DNA from: Flavobacteriia bacterium
Lineage (GTDB): Bacteria; Bacteroidota; Bacteroidia; Flavobacteriales; Flavobacteriaceae
Length of the DNA: 9,609 nucleotides
Assembly: GCA_003973375.1 (NCBI GenBank)
Contig: QNYL01000117.1
Location: 1-9,609, forward strand
Reading direction: 5' to 3'
Shown here: in pieces, positions 1 through 9,609 of the stretch
Layout: each line of letters begins with the position of its first letter
Numbering within the stretch: position 1 is the first letter of the stretch
Translations under genes and position numbers: made by a program
Notes under the pieces: generated by a model
Databases searched by the model: none
What the model was told of the DNA's origin: nothing
Seen by the model: only the letters and a program-made list of their open reading frames with translations

Positions 1-184
1 TTTTTTGTACCTATTTTAAGAAAAGGTATAAATCGATTATTAACAAGCTATTTGATTATTGGAAAAAACAATATAGTGACAACAAAATATATTTATCCTT
101 GACAACTCAATAAAAATCACATTAAAATTTATCTTGTTGGTGGAGAAAATCAACAAGCCATATGTAGAATTAATCAAAAAAATC
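1..184 (+). promoter_or_regulatory. AT-rich non-coding leader upstream of the GH97 gene
   Basis: This stretch lies upstream of the GH97 start and is strongly AT-rich; I see no credible gene in it. It presumably holds the promoter of the GH97-M14 gene pair. The best Bacteroidota-type candidate is TATCCTTG at 94-101, one mismatch from the -7 consensus TAnnTTTG, but no TTTG-like -33 element lies 19-21 bases upstream. The T-run at 1-6 could be the tail of a terminator for a gene to the left, which cannot be judged from here. An inverted repeat at 133-157 is listed separately. Confidence 0.4.
133..157 (+). repeat. 7-bp inverted repeat in the GH97 leader
   Basis: CTTGTTG at 133-139 is the exact reverse complement of CAACAAG at 151-157, with an 11-base spacer at 140-150. 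It ends 27 bases before the GH97 ATG. No T-run follows, so it is not an intrinsic terminator. It could be a dyad operator for a transcription factor, an mRNA leader hairpin affecting translation, or chance in AT-rich DNA. The symmetry is seen directly; any function is inferred. Confidence 0.4.
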
Positions 185-2143
185 ATGGGATCTAAATTTT
201 TAATCTTAGTCTTTCTTTTTCCAATGCTGATCGTAGCACAGGGTAAGGTAAAGAAATACACGCTTACTTCCCCAAACAAAAAACTTACATTTACCCTGAA
301 TGTTTCCGGTAAACTGGAGATCTCAGCTGATTATAACGGGAAAACACTTCTCGATCCCTCAGTAATCGATATGAAATTATCAACGGGTGTACTTGGACAG
401 CATCCGAAAGTGCGAAAAACCAAAACGAGAAAGATCTCCGAAGAATTACATCCGGTAGTTCGGGAAAAACAGGCCGTTATTCAGAACAATTGTAACGAAT
501 TAAGAATCGATTTTAAAAATGATTTTTATGTCATTCTTCGTGCTTATGATGAAGGATTTGCCTATCGGTTTGGCACAAAGATACCCGGTGAGATCACCGT
601 AATTTCTGAAACAGGAAAATACAGATTTCCGGAAGATCATATGTTTTGGTGGAGCAGAGAGAAAAAATTCTACTCCTCTAATCAGGTCACTTACGCTTTT
701 AAATCTTTAACAGAATTTAAACCGGATCAACTGGCAAGTCTGCCCCTGATCATCGATTCTAAAAACGGACCGAAAATGGTGGTTACAGAAACAGATCTTC
801 AGGATTACCCCGGCATGTGGCTCAGAGGAGATCAAACTGCAGGGTTTCACAGGGTATCCCCTAAATATCCTAAGAAATTCACTCATAAGGACGACCGGCA
901 TCACCCCATTACAGAAAGAGAGAATTATATCGCCAAAACCAAAGGTACACGTACTTTCCCCTGGAGGATCTTTGCCGTGGCTGAAAAAGATAGCGATCTG
1001 ATCACTAACCAGCTTTCTTATATACTTGCTTCTCCGCAAAAGATTAAGGAAACTTCCTGGATCAAACCCGGCAAAGTTGCCTGGGACTGGTGGAATGCCA
1101 ATAATATCTACGGTGTTGATTTCAGAGCAGGCATCAATACAGAAACTTATAAATATTATATCGATTTTGCTTCAAAATACGGACTCGAATATGTGGTGCT
1201 TGATGAGGGGTGGTATGTTCTGGGAGATATTATGAATATTGTCCCTGAGATCGATATGGAAGAGATCCTTTCCTATGCCAAACAAAAAAATGTTAGTATT
1301 GTTTTGTGGTGTGTATGGAAAACCCTGGATGATAAAGTAGACCAGGCTATGGATCAGTTTGAAAAATGGGATGTTAAAGGAATAAAGGTTGATTTTATGG
1401 ACCGGGATGACCAGCAGATGGTGAATTACTATCATAAAATTGCAAAAAAGGCTGCGGAACATCACCTGCTTGTCGATTTTCACGGTGCCTACAAACCTTC
1501 AGGCCTAAGAAGAATGTACCCCAATGTAATCACCCGGGAAGCTGTAAATGGTGCCGAAGAATTTAAATGGAGTATTCATCAGACCCCCGAGCACGACCTG
1601 ATCCTGCCATTTGGAAGAATGCTGGCCGGACCGATGGATTACACGCCCGGAGCTATGCACAATGCTCAGAAAAAAGATTATAAACCAATTTTTGATACCC
1701 CCATGAGTATGGGAACCCGTTGTCATCAACTGGCTATGTATGTCGTTTATGAGAGTCCGTTACAAATGCTGTGCGATTCTCCATCTAATTACTACAGAGA
1801 ACCGGAAGCTATGGAATTCCTTTCCGTTGTGCCCACTGTCTGGGATAAGACCCTTGTTTTGGATGCTAAGATCTCCGACTATATTCTTCTTGCCCGTAAA
1901 AACGGAGAAAACTGGTATGTGGGAGCTATGACCGACTGGGATGCGAGAGATCTGATAGTGGATCTTTCCTTTCTTCCCAAAGGAAAACAATACAAAATGA
2001 ATTTATATCAGGATGGCATCAATGCCGACAGAATTGCTATTGATTTTAAACAGATCAAATCTACCGTGGACAATACTTATCGCGAAAAGATACATCTGGC
2101 TCCCGGAGGAGGAATGGTAATGGTTTTAGAACCCTTAAATTAA
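185..2143 (+). CDS. Secreted GH97 alpha-glycosidase, probably retaining (alpha-galactosidase-like)
   Basis: This 652-residue protein has the full GH97 architecture: a signal peptide (about 1-18, ending IVA before Q19), an N-terminal beta-sandwich (about 24-285), a catalytic TIM barrel (about 292-540) and a C-terminal beta-sandwich (about 550-648). The family hydrolyses alpha-glucosides (SusB, inverting) or alpha-galactosides (retaining members). Here the barrel carries KVDF with D403, the apparent nucleophile position of the retaining group. It also has DFHGAYKP with glycine 434, where SusB as I recall it has a catalytic-base glutamate. This favours a retaining alpha-galactosidase over a SusB-type alpha-glucosidase, but it rests on remembered family motifs, not an alignment. 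The start is the ATG at 185, because it begins directly at the signal peptide; the in-frame TTG at 134 would add 17 polar residues in front of it. There is no lipobox and no visible type IX secretion tail, so a periplasmic location is likely. The M14 gene follows after 7 bases. Confidence 0.9.
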   Translation: MGSKFLILVFLFPMLIVAQGKVKKYTLTSPNKKLTFTLNVSGKLEISADYNGKTLLDPSVIDMKLSTGVLGQHPKVRKTKTRKISEELHPVVREKQAVIQNNCNELRIDFKNDFYVILRAYDEGFAYRFGTKIPGEITVISETGKYRFPEDHMFWWSREKKFYSSNQVTYAFKSLTEFKPDQLASLPLIIDSKNGPKMVVTETDLQDYPGMWLRGDQTAGFHRVSPKYPKKFTHKDDRHHPITERENYIAKTKGTRTFPWRIFAVAEKDSDLITNQLSYILASPQKIKETSWIKPGKVAWDWWNANNIYGVDFRAGINTETYKYYIDFASKYGLEYVVLDEGWYVLGDIMNIVPEIDMEEILSYAKQKNVSIVLWCVWKTLDDKVDQAMDQFEKWDVKGIKVDFMDRDDQQMVNYYHKIAKKAAEHHLLVDFHGAYKPSGLRRMYPNVITREAVNGAEEFKWSIHQTPEHDLILPFGRMLAGPMDYTPGAMHNAQKKDYKPIFDTPMSMGTRCHQLAMYVVYESPLQMLCDSPSNYYREPEAMEFLSVVPTVWDKTLVLDAKISDYILLARKNGENWYVGAMTDWDARDLIVDLSFLPKGKQYKMNLYQDGINADRIAIDFKQIKSTVDNTYREKIHLAPGGGMVMVLEPLN

Positions 2144-2150
2144 TTTGCCT

Positions 2151-4685
2151 ATGAAACGTTTTTATTTTTTTATTTTAATATTTCTGCTGATACAGACTTC
2201 CGTTATCAGCCAGACAAAGTCCCCTTCAGATTACCTGGGTTATCAATTGGGGGAGCGTTTTACCTTCCACTACAAAGTGGTAGAATATTTTAACTATGTA
2301 GCCGGTAAGAACAACAATGTAAAACTTGAAAAATACGGTGAAACTTATGAACACCGTCCGTTATACACCGCTGTAATCACTTCTCCTGAAAATTTCTCAA
2401 AACTGGAAGAGATCAGAAAGAACCAGCTGCGCTCTGCTGGTATTGAAAAAGGAGATTTTCATAATAACAGCATCAGTATAGTCTGGCTGAGTTATAATGT
2501 GCATGGAAATGAAGCCGTGAGTACTGAAGTGGCCATGAAAACTTTATATGAACTGGTAAATCCGGAGAATAAACAAGCCCAAAAATGGCTGAAAAATACT
2601 GTTGTTATCATTGATCCGTGCCTTAATCCGGATGGAAGGGAACGTTATGTAAACTGGTATTATCAAAAAGTTGGCAGAACTTATAATCCGGATCCCAACG
2701 CCACCGAACATCACGAAATATGGCCGGGAGGAAGGCCAAATCATTATTTATTCGATCTGAACCGCGACTGGGTATGGGCTACACAAGTTGAGACACAACA
2801 ACGCATTAAAGTTTACAACCAATGGATGCCAAATATCCATGTGGATTTTCATGAGCAAAGTGTTGACAGTCCTTATTATTTTGCTCCTGGTGCCAAACCC
2901 TTTCATGAAGTGACCACTCAGTTCCAGAGGGATTTCCAGACGGTAGTCGGAAAAAATAATGCCAGATATTTTGATAAAAACGGATGGTTGTATTTTACAA
3001 AAGAAGAATTTGATCTTTTATATCCAAGTTATGGCGACACCTACCCTACTTTTAACGGTGCGATCGGAATGACCTATGAACAAGGCGGAAGCGGCAGGGC
3101 CGGACTCGGGATCATCAACCGGGAAGGTGATGAATTAAAACTCATTGACAGGATAAATCATCATTTTACAACAAGTATGTCAACCATTGAAATAGCCTCG
3201 GAACACGCTGGTGAACTCACAAAAGAATTCCATAAGTATTTTACAGAATCTGAGAATCATCCCAAAGGGCCTTATAAAACTTACGTGATCAGAAATACCA
3301 ATACCGACCGAATAAAAAGTTTAACTGATCTGCTTGACAGACACCATATTCTATACGGAAATCCGAAAACAACAAAAACCTTAAAAGGTTTCAGATACAG
3401 TACCAAAAAAACTGAAAAATTTTCATTGTCTGATAAAGATATGGTGATCAGCGCCTATCAACCGAAATCAAATCTGGTAAAGGTACTTTTTGAACCGGTA
3501 ACCAAGTTAAATGATACACTTACATACGATATTACCGCCTGGGCACTACCCTATGCCCGCGGACTTGAAGCTTATGCTTTGACTACCAGGCTGGATACCA
3601 AAGCCTTTCAAAATACGCAAAGAGAAACTCCAAAATATGAATCTGAAAAACCCTATGCATATTTAAACAAATGGAACAGTATAAATGATGTTGAGTATTT
3701 AAGTGCTTTACTGCAAAAGAAGATCAAAGTCCGGTTTTCACAAAAAGCATTCAGTATCAACGGGAAGAACTACAAACCCGGAACTCTGATCATTACGAGG
3801 GCCAGAAATCAGAAAGTAAAAGAATTTGACCGGATTGTAAGAGAACTGGCTGAAAAGTACAAGCGTCCTTTAAAAAGTGTTCAAACTGGTATGGTGGATT
3901 CCGGTAAGGATTTTGGTTCCGGAGAAGTCTCCTATCTTAAAAAGCCTAAAATTGCCCTGCTTTCCGGAGAGGGTATCAACTCTTTAAGTTTTGGTGCTCT
4001 TTGGCACTTTTTTGAACAGCAGATCAAATATCCGGTAACGGTAATCGATACTCATTATTTTAATTCTATCGACCTGAACAAATACAATGTGCTCATCCTT
4101 CCCAACGGATCTTACGGAGAGGTATTGAATAAAAAATCCTTACCGCAGTTGTTATCCTGGATCCGTAAAGGAGGAAAAGTGATCGCCATCAACGGGGCTA
4201 TCTCTGTCTTTGCAGGATCTAAAAATTTTGATATTTCTGTCTATGAAGACGAAAAGACCAAAAAAGCTGCTGAAAAAGTAAAAGATTCTGTTAAAAAGCA
4301 AATGCGTCTAAGATCCTATAACGAACTGGAAAGAAGTTATTTATCAAACCTTATTACCGGAAGTGTATTTAAAATACACCTTGACAACACTAATCCGCTG
4401 GGCTTTGGTAACGGAGACTTTTATTATACTTTAAAACAGGGAAGCAGACGTTTTGCATATTTAAAAGAAGGTTATAATGTAGGAATTATTAAGGACGGTT
4501 CAGAACTGATCAGCGGTTTCGCCGGGAAAAACATTCTTAAATCCATTGAAAAATCACTGGTCTACGGGGTTGAATCGAAAGGAAAAGGAGAACTGATCTA
4601 TCTGGTTGATGACCCATTGTTCCGCAGCTTTTGGGAAAACGGTAAATTATTGTTTAGTAATGCAGTTTTTATGGTTGGGCAATAG
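2151..4685 (+). CDS. Secreted M14-family zinc carboxypeptidase with C-terminal amidotransferase-like domain
   Basis: This 844-residue exported metallopeptidase has a signal peptide (about 1-20, VIS before Q21). The M14 catalytic domain spans about 25-350. Zinc ligands are H118 and E121 in HGNE, and H234 in HVDFHEQS. NPDGR (159-163) and DLNRDW (202-207) match the substrate-carboxylate-binding motifs, and E310 in MTYEQGG is the general-base position, so all key residues are present. After a linker domain (about 370-590), residues 598-690 resemble a class I glutamine-amidotransferase fold (IALLSGEG, then VLILPNGSYG). The elbow shows no cysteine, so this part is probably non-catalytic. The long two-domain form is common in Bacteroidota, but its substrate is not known to me; family activity is removal of C-terminal residues from peptides, and some M14 members act on cell-wall peptides. 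The start is the ATG at 2151 rather than the TTG at 2145. The 7-base gap after the GH97 stop suggests co-transcription. Confidence 0.9.
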   Translation: MKRFYFFILIFLLIQTSVISQTKSPSDYLGYQLGERFTFHYKVVEYFNYVAGKNNNVKLEKYGETYEHRPLYTAVITSPENFSKLEEIRKNQLRSAGIEKGDFHNNSISIVWLSYNVHGNEAVSTEVAMKTLYELVNPENKQAQKWLKNTVVIIDPCLNPDGRERYVNWYYQKVGRTYNPDPNATEHHEIWPGGRPNHYLFDLNRDWVWATQVETQQRIKVYNQWMPNIHVDFHEQSVDSPYYFAPGAKPFHEVTTQFQRDFQTVVGKNNARYFDKNGWLYFTKEEFDLLYPSYGDTYPTFNGAIGMTYEQGGSGRAGLGIINREGDELKLIDRINHHFTTSMSTIEIASEHAGELTKEFHKYFTESENHPKGPYKTYVIRNTNTDRIKSLTDLLDRHHILYGNPKTTKTLKGFRYSTKKTEKFSLSDKDMVISAYQPKSNLVKVLFEPVTKLNDTLTYDITAWALPYARGLEAYALTTRLDTKAFQNTQRETPKYESEKPYAYLNKWNSINDVEYLSALLQKKIKVRFSQKAFSINGKNYKPGTLIITRARNQKVKEFDRIVRELAEKYKRPLKSVQTGMVDSGKDFGSGEVSYLKKPKIALLSGEGINSLSFGALWHFFEQQIKYPVTVIDTHYFNSIDLNKYNVLILPNGSYGEVLNKKSLPQLLSWIRKGGKVIAINGAISVFAGSKNFDISVYEDEKTKKAAEKVKDSVKKQMRLRSYNELERSYLSNLITGSVFKIHLDNTNPLGFGNGDFYYTLKQGSRRFAYLKEGYNVGIIKDGSELISGFAGKNILKSIEKSLVYGVESKGKGELIYLVDDPLFRSFWENGKLLFSNAVFMVGQ

Positions 4686-4740
4686 GGGTGGAAATTTTAT
4701 AATTCTACATCTTGTCTTATCCTAAAAAAATTGCAATCTT

Positions 4741-5844
4741 TTACAAGATCTCCTTCTGATTATTATAAAAAGCTTCGGTTTGTAATACCATTAGTTCCTC
4801 GGCCTTTTGTTTTTTCTGATTGTAGATCTTTTCCTCTTCTTTAATATCGGCATAAACCTGATGATTGATCTCCATATCAGCATTCAACAAAGCCTCCCGC
4901 TGATCGATCTGCTGTGTTATCCAGGTTCGGATCCTGCTTTCATGGTTGGCGAGTTTCAGATCATACTCTCCTCTTCGGGATAAGAGTTTTGCAAAAATAG
5001 GAGAAGTTTCTATAGCCAGAAATAATAAAAATATAAAAAATGACGGTAGCCAGGGTAAATCATCTAAAGCATTGATCCTTGCCATCAATCCGTCAAATCC
5101 ATCAATAACAGGTTGAGAACCTGAAGTTTGTAACTTTTGCTTTTCGCGAAGATCTTTTAAAAGGAGTTCTTTCCCTTTGATCTTCTTATTATTTTCTGTT
5201 TTAAGTTGTTGTAAAGCCAAGAGTTCAGCATCGTGTTTCTGACGCTTTTCCTTGTAAACCGGACCTTTACCAAATTTTAAAGTACCTTCTCTTCCTTCCG
5301 CTTCGGCGATATAGGTATTGTACAAATTATTCACCTCTTGTTCCTTTTCGGCGATCTCAGCCTTAAGCTTCTTAATTTCCGTATTAACTCTTTCTATTTC
5401 AGGTGTAAACTGCAGGGCGATCTGTTCCTTATTCTGTAAGGTCAGAGCATTCTTTTGCGTTAACAAAACCTGATCGATCTCTTTTTCAAAGATCTTTAAT
5501 TCAAGAGGTTTGGCAATCACTACGGCAATGATCACAGCGAGAATGATCCGCGGTACAGCCTGCCCGAATTCCTGCCAGGGCCGCCCTTCTTTCTTGATCG
5601 TAGAAACGATAAACCTGTCGAGATTAAAAATAAGTAAGCCCCATACCAATCCGAATCCTGATGCGATCAACACCGAATCAAAAACAGTGTACAAAGCATA
5701 AGCCGAGGCGATAAAAGCCATTACGGCAGTAAAAAAGATCGTTCCGCCAATACCGGCATATTTGATCTGTTCTGATTTTGAACTGTCCTGTAAAAAATCT
5801 GGATCTGCTCCGGAACACATCCAGAAGAATTCTTTAAACATCAT
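4741..5844 (-). CDS. DUF4407 membrane protein with long coiled coils
   Basis: The product has 367 residues and resembles the DUF4407 family, whose function is unknown. Hydrophobic segments lie at about 30-55, 57-76, 97-115 and 264-286. The second is followed by FNLDRFIVSTIKK and the fourth contains AIETSPIFAKLLSRR, both typical of the family. Between the third and fourth segments, residues 120-240 are highly charged, rich in K, E, Q and L, and should form a coiled coil; a second charged helical stretch (about 290-360) ends the protein. Basic residues after segments 2 and 4 suggest by the positive-inside rule that both ends are cytoplasmic and the long coiled coil faces the periplasm. ATG codons at 5844 and 5841 are adjacent, and I chose the first; a TTG at 5850 is less likely. 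The gene converges on the M14 gene and appears to be monocistronic, with its own candidate promoter at 5910-5917. Confidence 0.85.
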   Translation of the reverse strand: MMFKEFFWMCSGADPDFLQDSSKSEQIKYAGIGGTIFFTAVMAFIASAYALYTVFDSVLIASGFGLVWGLLIFNLDRFIVSTIKKEGRPWQEFGQAVPRIILAVIIAVVIAKPLELKIFEKEIDQVLLTQKNALTLQNKEQIALQFTPEIERVNTEIKKLKAEIAEKEQEVNNLYNTYIAEAEGREGTLKFGKGPVYKEKRQKHDAELLALQQLKTENNKKIKGKELLLKDLREKQKLQTSGSQPVIDGFDGLMARINALDDLPWLPSFFIFLLFLAIETSPIFAKLLSRRGEYDLKLANHESRIRTWITQQIDQREALLNADMEINHQVYADIKEEEKIYNQKKQKAEELMVLQTEAFYNNQKEIL

Positions 5845-5909
5845 AAGCAAACAATAAAATGTTACATTTTTGTCTGCTTATAGGATGCTTTATTTTTAAA
5901 TAAGTTACA

Positions 5910-5917
5910 CAAAGCTA
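5910..5917 (-). promoter_or_regulatory. Candidate Bacteroidota -7 promoter element for the DUF4407 gene
   Basis: On the minus strand this reads TAGCTTTG, an exact match to the TAnnTTTG -7 element known in Bacteroidota. It would place the transcript start near 5903 and give a leader of about 58 bases. The nearest upstream TTTTG lies about 25 bases away, inside the terminator loop. That is longer than the usual 19-21 spacing, so the -33 half is weak. The element lies about 10 bases beyond the T-run of the preceding terminator, which is a sensible place for a promoter of an independent gene. Confidence 0.45.
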
Positions 5918-5927
5918 TGTTAAAACG

Positions 5928-5981
5928 AAAAAAAGACCGTTGCAAAACAATATAGAATTATAAAATAATGGCAACGGTCTT
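5928..5981 (-). terminator. Intrinsic terminator downstream of the GH2 gene
   Basis: A perfect 11-bp inverted repeat pairs AAGACCGTTGC (5933-5943) with GCAACGGTCTT (5971-5981), around an AT-rich 27-base loop. On the minus strand the second arm runs directly into seven T residues, then CG and four more T residues. This stem-plus-T-run arrangement terminates minus-strand transcripts, that is, those of the GH2 gene ending at 6046. On the plus strand the stem is followed mainly by A residues, so termination there is less likely. The loop is longer than usual for an intrinsic terminator. Confidence 0.8.
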
Positions 5982-6045
5982 AAAAAATTTTTGATTAGAA
6001 ATCTCAGCTTATCAAATTTCGTTCGTGAGGATTTAAAAAAATCAT

Positions 6046-9369
<3,324 letters not shown>

Positions 9370-9381
9370 TTAAACAAGTCT

Positions 9382-9609
9382 TTAAGCATTAAACATTTCG
9401 GTATAATATTGATAAAATAATGGGATGGTCTCAATTCCTTTTAAAAAGTTAAAAATACCATAATGTTCATTGGGAGAGTGAATCGCATCACTGTCCAGAC
9501 CAAATCCCATCAAAATACTTTTACTTTTCAATTCGTGTTCAAACAAGGAAACAATAGGAATACTTCCACCGGATCTTTGTGGAATGGCTTCCACACCAAA
9601 GGTTTCTGA
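9382..9609 (-). CDS. M20-family dipeptidase, C-terminal part (cut by the window edge)
   Basis: The last 75 codons of a gene entering from the right edge are visible; the frame is open to base 9609, so the true start lies outside. The sequence contains QRSGGSIPIV, then MGFGLDSDAIHSPNE and GIETIP, which match the C-terminal end of the catalytic domain in M20 dipeptidases and carboxypeptidases of the CPG2/ArgE-like group. The histidine in HSPNE is the usual metal ligand there. The enzymes cleave dipeptides or short peptides using a two-metal centre and are usually cytoplasmic, but this N-terminus cannot be seen. An internal GTG at 9592-9594 is not the start, because family similarity continues upstream of it (SETFG). 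The 12-base gap to the GH2 gene suggests an operon. Confidence 0.85.
   Translation of the reverse strand, partial: SETFGVEAIPQRSGGSIPIVSLFEHELKSKSILMGFGLDSDAIHSPNEHYGIFNFLKGIETIPLFYQYYTEMFNA

Noticed and set aside
8..28. Imperfect hairpin TACC...GGTA with TTTT/AAAA inner pairing.
   Set aside because: The stem has a 2-base bulge and is mostly AT, with no T-run on the exit side of either strand.
99..128. TTGACA (99-104) and TAAAAT (123-128) with an 18-base spacer, resembling an E. coli sigma-70 promoter.
   Set aside because: The Bacteroidota primary sigma factor does not use this consensus, and AT-rich DNA gives such matches by chance.
134..184. Upstream TTG start extending the GH97 protein by 17 residues.
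   Set aside because: The extension is polar and precedes a clean signal peptide beginning at the ATG at 185; it also overlaps the leader inverted repeat.
707..1483. Antisense open frames across the GH97 gene, such as 707-1039 and 1172-1483 on the minus strand.
   Set aside because: They lie wholly inside a well-supported enzyme gene, show no family motifs and have the composition of antisense shadows.
4736..4749. Small hairpin ATCTT-TTAC-AAGAT in the gap between the convergent genes.
   Set aside because: It is a 5-bp AT-rich stem overlapping the DUF4407 stop codon, with no following T-run. I see no convincing terminator in 4686-4740 for either gene.

Overview
The window looks like ordinary chromosomal DNA from a member of the Bacteroidota, most likely a flavobacterium. 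Several signs point there. A GH97 glycoside hydrolase is present, and that family is concentrated in this phylum. Base composition is AT-rich, gene starts lack Shine-Dalgarno sequences, and one promoter candidate matches the Bacteroidota -7 motif TAnnTTTG. Three exported proteins each have a signal peptide with glutamine at the predicted +1 position. The species cannot be named from the sequence alone.

Layout. Bases 1-184 are a non-coding leader containing a 7-bp inverted repeat. Two plus-strand genes follow, separated by 7 bases: a secreted GH97 alpha-glycosidase (185-2143), whose active-site motifs look like the retaining, alpha-galactosidase-like subgroup, and a secreted M14 zinc carboxypeptidase with a C-terminal amidotransferase-like domain (2151-4685). 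They run convergently, across a 55-base gap, into a minus-strand gene for a DUF4407 membrane protein with long coiled coils (4741-5844). A 201-base gap (5845-6045) holds a clear minus-strand terminator and a candidate promoter for the DUF4407 gene. Upstream on the minus strand are an exported five-domain GH2 beta-galactosidase (6046-9369) and, 12 bases before it, the 3' end of an M20-family dipeptidase cut off by the window edge (9382-9609).

How the genes may work together. The two glycosidases would remove terminal alpha- and probably beta-galactosyl residues outside the cytoplasm. The M14 and M20 enzymes would trim peptides. This fits scavenging of oligosaccharides and peptides, possibly from glycoproteins, but that link is inference from adjacency. 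No SusC/SusD pair, transporter, sugar-responsive regulator or sulfatase lies in the window, so it is not a complete polysaccharide utilization locus. I found no mobile element, RNA gene, CRISPR array or defence system, and no convincing new biological system. The most unusual observations are the strong over-representation of GATC, the shared +1 glutamine, the retaining-type GH97 active site and the uncharacterised DUF4407 protein.
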